Source: Thermodesulfovibrionales bacterium
GTDB taxonomy: Bacteria > Nitrospirota > Thermodesulfovibrionia > Thermodesulfovibrionales > SM23-35
Length of the DNA: 10,915 bases
Direction of reading: 5' to 3'
Assembly: GCA_020053565.1 (NCBI GenBank)
Contig: JAGVMY010000035.1
Span: forward strand, 1-10,915
Shown piece by piece: positions 1 through 5,671 of the stretch. The notes below the pieces were generated by a model. The model was not told the DNA's origin. It saw only the letters and a list, made by a program, of their open reading frames with translations, and made no database searches. Position 1 is the stretch's first letter, and the number at the start of each line of letters is the position of its first letter. A program made the position numbers and the translations under genes.

Positions 1-31
1 CAGAGAGACATAAATAAGATGAAAGGAAAGG

Positions 32-46
32 AGGCAGTGGCTGCCT
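32..46. repeat. short perfect hairpin (6-bp stem, 3-nt loop)
   Basis: AGGCAG and CTGCCT flank a TGG loop, giving a perfect short inverted repeat. It lies about 70 nt past the stop codon of the minus-strand KH-domain gene. No T-tract follows on either strand, so it is not a canonical intrinsic terminator. I see no gene in positions 1-113. The role is unknown and the hairpin could be chance. Confidence 0.35.
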
Positions 47-113
47 GATGCAGCATAGGGGCCGCTGTAGAATTTCAACTAAAAATGGGATTGACTCTTG
101 GGTATTATTCAGT

Positions 114-344
114 TTAATCCAATATTTCAAGAACACAACGCTTGTCGAGCTTAGCACCGGCAGCACTCAGTATTGTTCTCATTGCTCGCGCTGTATTTCC
201 CTGCTTTCCGATAACCTTCCCAATATCACTTGTAGCAACACGCAATTCAAAAATAACGGTTCTTTCTCCGTCTACCTCGGCCACTACAACCTCCTCCGGC
301 TTATCTACCAGAAACTTCGCCATTAGTTCAATAAGTGCTTTCAT
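114..344 (-). CDS. khpA: KhpA-like KH-domain RNA-binding protein
   Basis: This 76-aa protein consists of a single type II KH domain. The RNA-contacting GxxG loop is visible as GKQG (residues 46-49) inside IGKVIGKQGNT, followed by the ARAMRTIL helix. Length and layout match the KhpA (YlqC) family, a small RNA-binding protein that in Firmicutes pairs with KhpB/Jag and affects cell division and small-RNA biology. I chose the ATG at 344 because a strong GGAGG lies just upstream (350-354); an in-frame ATG at 362 has no such site. In many bacteria khpA lies between rpsP and rimM-trmD-rplS. Here no ribosomal protein is upstream and rimM is not recognisable in the 113 nt downstream, so the gene seems to stand alone. 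Family assignment is secure; its role in this organism is inferred. Confidence 0.93.
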   Translation of the reverse strand: MKALIELMAKFLVDKPEEVVVAEVDGERTVIFELRVATSDIGKVIGKQGNTARAMRTILSAAGAKLDKRCVLEILD

Positions 345-364
345 ATCCACCTCCATAAGCATTC

Positions 365-385
365 GGGCTGTTTTTTTACAGACCC
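365..385. other. hairpin in the khpA leader
   Basis: GGGCTGT (365-371) pairs with ACAG-A-CCC (378-385) with one bulged base and a T6 loop on the plus strand (A-rich on the transcript strand). It lies about 20-40 nt upstream of the khpA start and would be within its 5' leader if transcription starts further upstream. It is not a terminator in the khpA direction because no U-tract follows. Possible leader structure; function unknown. Confidence 0.25.
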
Positions 386-503
386 AAAATTTTCAAAAGT
401 TTCTTCACAACAATCTGTAGGTTTATCTAAATGTTAGGTACGTTTCTTAAATCTTAGAGCTTTCATCCTTTTCTTTCTTGCCTCCCTTTGTTCCCGTTTC
501 TAT

Positions 504-713
504 CTAACCACAATATCTTTTCAAAAATTCTTCTCTACTAATCTTATGGCCCAAACAAAAACCAGAAACGTCCATCCTATCACATCTCAATGTTTGATAA
601 TGTCCATTAAATCTTATAACTTGAGAATGAAACATCATACTATTACGTCCTCCATGATTTACATAACGGACATGAGGCATGATAATAGATTTGCCTATAC
701 GATATGCTTTCAT
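504..713 (-). CDS. small hypothetical protein, His/Cys-containing
   Basis: This is an unrecognised 69-aa protein. It looks coding rather than random: composition is mixed and polar, with the motif RYVNHGG near residues 17-23, then RFNGHYQTLRCDR and GFCLGHKISREEF toward the C-terminus. The Cys and His residues (C43, C52, H55, C68) could bind a metal, but spacing matches no family I can name. It has no signal peptide or membrane segment. The upstream region has only a weak purine-rich ribosome site (AAAAAGAA), which lowers confidence. It is transcribed in the same direction as khpA, about 160 nt upstream of it. It may be a lineage-specific small protein; a chance open frame cannot be excluded. 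Confidence 0.5.
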   Translation of the reverse strand: MKAYRIGKSIIMPHVRYVNHGGRNSMMFHSQVIRFNGHYQTLRCDRMDVSGFCLGHKISREEFLKRYCG

Positions 714-1006
714 ATTCTTTTTAATTTTATATGTGCATTGACTTATATAAAGTGGTAAAAAAGTGCTTCCTTAAATATGAAAAATTAAATGTTTGTTAAT
801 TGGGGATACTGTAAAAAGTGAGCATTGCGAAATGAAATCTATTTATCAGTTTCCCTGTTCGACTATTTTCTCTCTTCCTATGTTGCTTATCATAACACAT
901 TTTCTTATCTTTATTTTCTTAAATAGACATTGCTTATTGATTTCTATTCGTAATGTTGATGTTGCATAGTTAGAAGAATTTTGATGTTGAGGATTACAGG
1001 AAGAAC
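714..1006. other. AT-rich gap with no convincing gene
   Basis: About 290 bases of AT-rich sequence separate the 69-aa protein from the DUF2275-type gene. On the minus strand a 54-codon open frame (846-1010) starts with an ATGA overlap at the stop of the DUF2275-type gene, but its composition is not persuasive. I see no transfer RNA, intrinsic terminator, or insertion-sequence ends that I can recognise. It may be decayed DNA, in keeping with the deletion scar beside it. Confidence 0.4.
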
Positions 1007-1879
1007 TCATTGAAGATGTGGCGATGTTTTTACAATCTCAATACTTATTTCTATATTCCCCTCAAGACCATCTAAAGCAACCTCTTTAACTTCTCCAATT
1101 AGTTTCAATTTATCGATAAGCTCCTTTAATTTTTTCAAGTTAAGCTTTGCAGTGATAATCTCTCTATTCTCGAAAGATTCTGTCCTGATTATCTGTCCGT
1201 TAAGCTGCATCAACGCTTTTTCGATTTCTCTACCGGCAGTCTTAATGTCTTTGACATTGATGGTTAAGCTAATACGTTCCTCTTTTCGTTCAGCCATTGC
1301 CTTTGCACGGGATAAAACCTCAGTTCTTTGTTCATCCTTAGCCACAGCGCCTGCAGATGGTCTGGTCTCATCTTCTTTTGCTACTGGTGGTGGAGCTTTA
1401 GGTGCTTCTGTAACTCTTTCAGTAACTCCCGGTTTTTTTGCAAATAATGGTTTTTCAGCAGGTTTAGAAGGAACAGGTTCAGTCTCGACAATCGCAGGGA
1501 TTCTGTCTTTTTCTTTAGAAGGAATCTGTGTTTTCATTTCCTCTGAAGGCATTTGAGTAAGTTTCACCTCAGGCTGGATAGTCTTAAAGATATACAGAGC
1601 AGCCACTGCTATCAAAAAAACAGCCGCAGCTTCAATGGGTAGTTTAATATGGAGTGGATAAAACAGTTTCTGGAGTATTCCCCTCTTTGGTTTTGCTTCT
1701 GATCTGATTCTCGCCATAACCTTCTGTGTCAGCCAAGGAGGAGGTTCGATATCTTCAAGCTTCTGTATATACTCTAATGTCTTCCTCATGTCAGAAAGGG
1801 ATACGCTACATTCCTGAAAGGACTTCAAAAGCATCAACATCTCCGTTTTTACATAAGGATACCAGTTGAGCATCTTCAT
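1007..1879 (-). CDS. DUF2275-type membrane anti-sigma factor, N-terminally truncated
   Basis: The 290-aa frame has a helical segment with the block CSVSLSDMRKTLEYIQKLE (24-42), then EPPPWLTQKVMARIR (45-59), one membrane span (about 84-99), a Pro/Lys/Glu-rich linker (about 110-190) and a C-terminal alpha/beta domain (about 200-290). This order resembles DUF2275 proteins, which usually carry an N-terminal zinc-binding zf-HC2 domain that holds an ECF sigma factor at the membrane. That domain is missing: where HxxxCxxC is expected the sequence reads LLKSFQEC, and residues 1-20 are out-of-frame sigma-factor DNA. The start is therefore uncertain; ATG 1879 has AGAGG seven bases upstream, and GGAG precedes internal ATGs at residues 14 and 16. 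It probably cannot bind a sigma factor in the usual way. It may be a decaying gene, or a membrane protein that kept only its periplasmic domain. Confidence 0.75.
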   Translation of the reverse strand: MKMLNWYPYVKTEMLMLLKSFQECSVSLSDMRKTLEYIQKLEDIEPPPWLTQKVMARIRSEAKPKRGILQKLFYPLHIKLPIEAAAVFLIAVAALYIFKTIQPEVKLTQMPSEEMKTQIPSKEKDRIPAIVETEPVPSKPAEKPLFAKKPGVTERVTEAPKAPPPVAKEDETRPSAGAVAKDEQRTEVLSRAKAMAERKEERISLTINVKDIKTAGREIEKALMQLNGQIIRTESFENREIITAKLNLKKLKELIDKLKLIGEVKEVALDGLEGNIEISIEIVKTSPHLQ

Positions 1880-1907
1880 CTTCAGTCCTCTGTTCTTTTT
1901 CCTTCAT
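1806..1907 (-). pseudogene. N-terminal remnant of an ECF sigma factor
   Basis: This reads 33 codons from an ATG at 1907 to a TAG at 1806. The residues LVSLCKNGDVDAFEVL (about 15-30) match the typical start of sigma-70 region 2 in ECF (RpoE-like) sigma factors, with the usual L-x(3)-C-x(2)-GD-x(2)-AF-x-x-L pattern. Homology stops at about position 1818, where sequence of the anti-sigma gene begins in another frame. A full ECF factor is about 180-200 aa, so most of region 2 and all of region 4 are missing. ECF genes commonly sit directly upstream of their anti-sigma gene, so one deletion of several hundred bases would explain the arrangement. No clear ribosome site precedes the ATG. Recognition is by eye from a short stretch. 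Confidence 0.72.
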
Positions 1908-1970
1908 ATAGTTAGACAGTTCGATAAGGGAATTTGTTCTTGATTTTAAAAGAAAACATTGGGGAAATAA

Positions 1971-1998
1971 AGTGTAAATAGAGCTTAGTTATTGACAA
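1971..1998 (-). promoter_or_regulatory. sigma-70-like promoter for the sigma/anti-sigma remnant
   Basis: On the minus strand TTGTCA (1998-1993) is followed after 16 nt by TACACT (1976-1971), a good -35 and a fair -10. Transcription would start near 1964, about 55 nt before the sigma-remnant ATG. Its -35 overlaps the -35 of the divergent vapBC promoter. Transcription of the remnant may therefore persist; this is prediction only. Confidence 0.45.
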
Positions 1999-2020
1999 AA
2001 TACTTCTTCCGTTTTACAAT
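1992..2020 (+). promoter_or_regulatory. strong sigma-70 promoter of vapBC
   Basis: TTGACA (1992-1997), a 17-nt spacer and TACAAT (2015-2020) form a near-consensus promoter. The start would be near 2027, about 25 nt before the antitoxin ATG, so the leader is short. The palindrome at 2025-2034 covers the predicted start site. Confidence 0.82.
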
Positions 2021-2024
2021 ATTC

Positions 2025-2034
2025 ATATCGATAT
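2025..2034. promoter_or_regulatory. candidate VapB operator (palindrome)
   Basis: ATATCGATAT is a perfect 10-bp palindrome lying at the predicted transcription start of the toxin-antitoxin operon. Antitoxins with an AbrB fold usually bind palindromes overlapping their own promoter, alone or with the toxin. Position and symmetry support an operator; binding is inferred. Confidence 0.45.
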
Positions 2035-2050
2035 AAGAAAAGGGGGATAA

Positions 2051-2257
2051 ATGGCTACGACAACTATATCGTCTAAATATCAGGTAGTTATACCTAAGGA
2101 TGTGAGGGAAAAGCTTCACCTTAAGAGCGGTCAAAAGATGACAGTTGTTGTAAAAGGAGGCTTGCTCTACCTTATTCCTGAAAAACCTTTAGAAGCACTG
2201 AGAGGATTCTTAAAGGGAATGAATATAAAAGACTTACGAGAGGATGAAGAAAGGTAA
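2051..2257 (+). CDS. vapB: AbrB/MazE-fold antitoxin (VapB type)
   Basis: This 68-aa protein has an N-terminal SpoVT-AbrB swapped-hairpin DNA-binding domain: the signature SSKYQVVIPKDVREKLHLKSGQ (about residues 7-28) followed by TVVVKGGLLYLIPEKP. The C-terminal tail, with LEALRGFLKG then an acidic DLREDEER end, has the layout of the segment that docks on and blocks a PIN-domain toxin. The start at 2051 is supported by AGGGGG at 2041-2046. The TAA stop and the ATG of the next gene share one base (TAATG), so the pair is translationally coupled. It is expected to neutralise the downstream toxin and repress their shared promoter. Assignment as VapB rests on the fold and on the PIN partner. Confidence 0.92.
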   Translation: MATTTISSKYQVVIPKDVREKLHLKSGQKMTVVVKGGLLYLIPEKPLEALRGFLKGMNIKDLREDEER

Positions 2258-2622
2258 TGTTTCTCATTGATTCCTCTGGTTGGATCGAATTCTTTACCGA
2301 TAGCCCTCTCACTCCAGAATATTCAAAATATCTCAAAGATCTTACAAGAGTAATAACACCCACAATTGTGCTTTATGAGGTTTATAAAAAAATAAGAAAA
2401 GAACGAACTGAAGAAGACGCATTATTGTCAGTGTCTTTGATCAACAAGACATCAATCATTCAGTTAAGTGATAGTATAGCACTTTTAGCTGCGGACTTAA
2501 GTCTGAAACATTCACTTCCGATGGCAGATGCCATTGTGTACGCAACAGCTTTAGAGAAAGACTGTAAAGTAATAACCAGTGATACTCATTTTAAAGGTCT
2601 TGAAAGAGTAATATTTATTTAG
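2257..2622 (+). CDS. vapC: PIN-domain ribonuclease toxin (VapC type)
   Basis: This 121-aa protein has the size and layout of VapC toxins, Mg-dependent ribonucleases that cut tRNA or rRNA. The acidic active-site residues are visible: D5 in the opening LIDSSGWIEFF strand, E41 in LYEVYKKI, D91 in PMADAIVYATA and D109 in ITSDTHF. All expected positions are filled, so the enzyme looks intact. It is coupled to the antitoxin by a 1-nt stop/start overlap. An AAAGG lies very close to the ATG, so expression probably depends on upstream translation. No terminator is visible before the nadE promoter. The target RNA cannot be told from sequence. Confidence 0.93.
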   Translation: MFLIDSSGWIEFFTDSPLTPEYSKYLKDLTRVITPTIVLYEVYKKIRKERTEEDALLSVSLINKTSIIQLSDSIALLAADLSLKHSLPMADAIVYATALEKDCKVITSDTHFKGLERVIFI

Positions 2623-2627
2623 ATTTT

Positions 2628-2656
2628 TTGTTGAAAATTTACTCTAATGATATAAT
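2628..2656 (+). promoter_or_regulatory. nadE promoter with extended -10
   Basis: A perfect TATAAT (2651-2656) is preceded by TGA (2648-2650), forming an extended -10. At 17 nt spacing the -35 is only TTGTTG (2628-2633). Start would be near 2663, leaving a leader of about 33 nt. AGGAG (2686-2690) precedes the nadE ATG with good spacing. It suggests nadE is expressed independently of the toxin-antitoxin operon. Confidence 0.65.
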
Positions 2657-2695
2657 AACCCCAAAGGTACACGGAAAATTTATACAGGAGAATAA

Positions 2696-4429
2696 ATGAA
2701 AACCCTTAGGCTTGCACTTGCACAGATCAATCCTACTGTTGGAGATTTTGAGGGGAATGTCTCAAAGATTATTTATTACATTGAGGAAGCGAGTAAAGCA
2801 GGTGCGCAGATTGTTGCATTTCCCGAACTTGCAATAACAGGGTATCCGCCTGAAGACCTTTTGTTGAAACCACAGTTTATAGAAGATAACCTTGATGCAC
2901 TCAATAAGGTTCAAGGCAATGTTGGAGATATAACAGCAATAGTTGGCTTTGTTGATAGAAAAGACGATATTTATAATGCAGCTGCAATAATTTATAATAA
3001 AACGCTTTTTGATACCTACCATAAAATGTATCTCCCCAATTATGGTGTGTTTGATGAATATCGGTATTTCCAGGCTGGCGCAAGATGTCCTATGTACAAG
3101 ATTGGTGATGCATGGGTGGGTGTTACTATATGTGAAGATATTTGGTATCCAGAAGGTCCTACAAGGCTTCAGGCGCTTGCTGGCGCTGAGTTGGTTATCA
3201 ACATCAATGCGTCACCCTATCGTATTGGCAGGGGGAAGTCAAGAGAGGATATGCTTTCTGTAAGGGCCTTTGACAGTATGGTCATAGTGGCTTATCTCAA
3301 TACTGTTGGAGGACAGGATGAGCTTGTATTTGATGGTCACAGCGTTATTATTGATCAGAGTGGGACAGTTATCGCAAGGGGGAAACAGTTTAAAGAAGAC
3401 CTGATAGTTATTGACTTAAACCTCGAGGCTGTGATGATGAGAAGGCTTCGTGCTCCCCGCAGGAGGCAGGAAGTAATGAGACTTGAGAAAAGTGCTGTGG
3501 AAGAAATTACTATTCCTGCTATGAGGAAATCGGCAGTGGAAAGAATGCCTCTCCAGCCGAGAGAATACAGAGTTTTGGAGCCGTTAGAGGAGGTCTATAA
3601 TGCCCTTGTACTCGGCACATCTGATTATGTCAGAAAAAATGGTTTTAAAGGTGTTGTGATAGGCCTGAGTGGAGGTGTCGATTCAGCACTCGTGGCATCT
3701 ATTGCTGTTGATGCACTCGGTAAAGAGAATGTGACAGGACTCTTTATGCCCTCTCCGTATACATCAAAAGAAAGCAGAGAAGATGTGCACACTCTCAAAG
3801 ATAATTTAGGGATTAAGTTATTAGAAGTATCCATCGATACTATATTTCAAAGCTATCTTAATACACTTAAAAAGGAGTTCTGGAATCTCCCGGTAGATAC
3901 AACAGAGGAGAACCTTCAGGCAAGGATAAGAGGGAATATCCTGATGGCATTCTCAAATAAATTTGGTTGGCTTGTCCTGACAACAGGAAATAAATCAGAG
4001 ATGAGTGTGGGATATGCAACCCTTTATGGTGATATGGCAGGTGGGTTTGCGGTCATAAAAGATGTACCAAAAACCATGGTATATGAGCTTTGCAAATGGA
4101 GGAATAATAAAGAGGGGGGGGCTGTAATACCTGAAAGGGTCTCACGGAAAGAGCCTTCCGCAGAACTAAGACCTGACCAGAAAGATACAGACACGCTTCC
4201 ACCTTATCATGTGCTTGACCCCATATTAAAAGCATATATAGAGGATGACAAGAGTTTCGACGAGATATTGTCTCTTGGTTGCGAAGTTGAATGTGTCCAG
4301 AATGTTATCAGAATGATCGATAAAAGCGAGTACAAGAGGAGGCAGGCACCTCCGGGAATAAAGATAACACAGAGAGCGTTTGGAAGGGATAGGCGTTTTC
4401 CGATAACAAATAGATACAGAGGTCATTGA
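2696..4429 (+). CDS. nadE: glutamine-dependent NAD+ synthetase
   Basis: NadE catalyses the last step of NAD synthesis: amidation of nicotinic acid adenine dinucleotide using ATP and glutamine. The 577-aa length fits the two-domain type. Residues 1 to about 270 form a nitrilase-fold glutaminase domain with its triad visible: E44 in FPELAITGYPPED, K110 in YHKMYLPNYGVFDE and C146 in TICEDIWYP. Residues from about 290 form the ammonia-using synthetase domain, with the ATP-binding SGGVDS loop at 325-330 and the blocks TTGNKSEMSVGYATLYGD and PSAELRPDQKDTDTLPPY further on. It ends with the family-typical ITQRAFGRDRRFPITNRY. A run of eight G at 4114-4121 lies inside the frame, which is intact. The start is fixed by AGGAG six bases upstream. 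The gene appears to have its own promoter. Confidence 0.98.
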   Translation: MKTLRLALAQINPTVGDFEGNVSKIIYYIEEASKAGAQIVAFPELAITGYPPEDLLLKPQFIEDNLDALNKVQGNVGDITAIVGFVDRKDDIYNAAAIIYNKTLFDTYHKMYLPNYGVFDEYRYFQAGARCPMYKIGDAWVGVTICEDIWYPEGPTRLQALAGAELVININASPYRIGRGKSREDMLSVRAFDSMVIVAYLNTVGGQDELVFDGHSVIIDQSGTVIARGKQFKEDLIVIDLNLEAVMMRRLRAPRRRQEVMRLEKSAVEEITIPAMRKSAVERMPLQPREYRVLEPLEEVYNALVLGTSDYVRKNGFKGVVIGLSGGVDSALVASIAVDALGKENVTGLFMPSPYTSKESREDVHTLKDNLGIKLLEVSIDTIFQSYLNTLKKEFWNLPVDTTEENLQARIRGNILMAFSNKFGWLVLTTGNKSEMSVGYATLYGDMAGGFAVIKDVPKTMVYELCKWRNNKEGGAVIPERVSRKEPSAELRPDQKDTDTLPPYHVLDPILKAYIEDDKSFDEILSLGCEVECVQNVIRMIDKSEYKRRQAPPGIKITQRAFGRDRRFPITNRYRGH

Positions 4430-4511
4430 TGGTTGAGAATCATAGAAAGAATTGAGAGTTGGATGGTTAGTCTAAAAATAAAAGTCTTAAGCCAGAAAGG
4501 GGTATGATCTA

Positions 4512-4787
4512 TTGATTAAAAAAAGGCTTTTTCTGACAACAGCTTTATCTATTCTTATTACTTTTCTTATTACTTTTTTTGCTTTTAGTTCTGGTTTTTC
4601 TGAAGATAATAAAAATATTCAGTTCAAGAAACAGCCTGAAATTCAGCAAATAAAGCCTAAAAAACATGTAAAGATAAAACTAAAACGTTCAGCAGAAAAC
4701 AAATATACATGGGAAATCACTGGTGATGATGTTGATGAGATCGTCAAAGCTGACAGGCGACTCAGGAAACTACTGAAAATAGAGTGA
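4512..4787 (+). CDS. small signal-anchored hypothetical protein, TTG start
   Basis: This is a 91-aa protein of unknown function. A basic N-terminus (MIKKR) is followed by a hydrophobic segment at about 7-28, giving an uncleaved anchor or signal peptide. The remainder is lysine-rich and then has the compact block YTWEITGDDVDEIVKADRRLRKLL (about 65-88), the part most likely to be conserved. The start is TTG at 4512, preceded by AAAGGGG with a spacer of about 9 nt. No ATG or GTG alternative retains the signal segment. The end overlaps the rsmI GTG start by 4 nt (GTGA), so the two are translationally coupled. The 80-nt gap to nadE holds only a weak promoter-like sequence. Its role beside rsmI may be incidental. 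Confidence 0.75.
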   Translation: MIKKRLFLTTALSILITFLITFFAFSSGFSEDNKNIQFKKQPEIQQIKPKKHVKIKLKRSAENKYTWEITGDDVDEIVKADRRLRKLLKIE

Positions 4788-5611
4788 AGGGTACTCTTTA
4801 TATAGTTTCAACCCCAATAGGCAACCTCGAAGATATTACCCTCAGGGCATTGCGCATTCTTAAGGAAGTGGATATCATCGCTGCAGAAGATACAAGACAC
4901 ACACAAAAACTTCTCTCCTATTATGGAATTTCTAAACCATTAATAAGCTACTGGGGAGCAAAAGAGAAGGTGAAGTCCACACAAGTTCTTGAAAGACTGT
5001 ATTCAGGGCAGTCTGTTGCACTCGTCTCAGACGCCGGGACTCCCGGGATATCTGATCCCGGCACAGTACTTATAAAAAAAGCAATAGAGGAAGGTATTAA
5101 TGTTATTTCTATACCTGGACCATCAGCATTAATTGCTGCACTCTCAGTATCAGGACTTTCAACACATGGATTTACCTTTATGGGATTTCTTCCTCACAAT
5201 AAAAGCCAGCGCCGGAAGGTACTTACCGATTTGGTTCTTGAAACGAGGACACTCATTTTTTACGAAGCGCCACACAGGATTCTTGAAACACTTTCAGATA
5301 TTGAGAAAATATTCGGGTATAGAAAGGCAGCAGTTATAAAAGAGATGAGTAAATTTTTTGAGGAGATTTTTAGAGGCAATCTTCCAGAACTATCACAAAA
5401 ACTCAAAAAATCAACAATAGCAGGGGAGTATGTCATTGTGGTAGAAGGCAGGGGAGAGGAGAAGAGGCTTGTAACAGATGATGTCATTTTAGAAGTGAGA
5501 TATTTAATGAAAAAAGGCATTGGAAGAAAAGAGGCTGTAAAAAAAGTTGCTGAGACATATAGGATGAGCAAGAAGGAACTCTACTCTAAAAGCCTGAACG
5601 AAAACCCTTGA
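4784..5611 (+). CDS. rsmI: 16S rRNA (cytidine-1402-2'-O)-methyltransferase
   Basis: RsmI uses S-adenosylmethionine to methylate the ribose of C1402 in the decoding centre of 16S rRNA. The 275-aa length is typical. The tetrapyrrole-methylase-like fold is shown by YIVSTPIGNLEDITLRAL (6-23), AAEDTRHTQKLLS (33-45), the SAM-binding VSDAGTPGISDPG (81-93), PGPSALIAAL (109-118) and FYEAPHRI (157-164). At about 54-62, where many homologues carry a HEHNE-like motif, this one reads SYWGAKEKV, a lineage variant. The GTG start at 4784 overlaps the stop of the preceding small gene by 4 nt. The upstream ribosome site is weak, consistent with coupling. The next promoter overlaps its stop codon. Confidence 0.97.
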   Translation: MKGTLYIVSTPIGNLEDITLRALRILKEVDIIAAEDTRHTQKLLSYYGISKPLISYWGAKEKVKSTQVLERLYSGQSVALVSDAGTPGISDPGTVLIKKAIEEGINVISIPGPSALIAALSVSGLSTHGFTFMGFLPHNKSQRRKVLTDLVLETRTLIFYEAPHRILETLSDIEKIFGYRKAAVIKEMSKFFEEIFRGNLPELSQKLKKSTIAGEYVIVVEGRGEEKRLVTDDVILEVRYLMKKGIGRKEAVKKVAETYRMSKKELYSKSLNENP

Positions 5612-5636
5612 CTTTTTCGGTACTTATCAATAAAAT
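5608..5636 (+). promoter_or_regulatory. promoter of the receiver-valS-nadC run
   Basis: TTGACT (5608-5613), a 17-nt spacer and TAAAAT (5631-5636) make a strong sigma-70-like promoter. The -35 overlaps the TGA stop of rsmI. Start would be near 5643, about 30 nt before the GTG of the receiver gene. It probably serves all five genes to 10855, since spacing between them is tight and I see no other clear promoter. Confidence 0.7.
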
Positions 5637-5671
5637 TTCAAATAATATCTTAGATACTTGTGAGGTGAATT

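Noticed and set aside
1..113. rimM or another gene downstream of khpA
   Set aside because: No recognisable start region or ribosome site on the minus strand; short frames there are hydrophobic and unconvincing.
799..840. GGGGATACTGTAAAAAGTGA segment as a possible insertion-sequence end
   Set aside because: It has the feel of an element terminus, but I find no inverted partner or target duplication in the window and no transposase.
846..1010. 54-codon minus-strand open frame starting with an ATGA overlap at the end of the DUF2275-type gene
   Set aside because: The overlap is suggestive, but the residues (Ser/Asn/Gln-rich start, then Lys/Ile) look like translated AT-rich DNA and no ribosome site stands out.
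4452..4478. Promoter before the 91-aa anchored protein
   Set aside because: TTGAGA and TAAAAA are only 15 nt apart and the boxes are weak.
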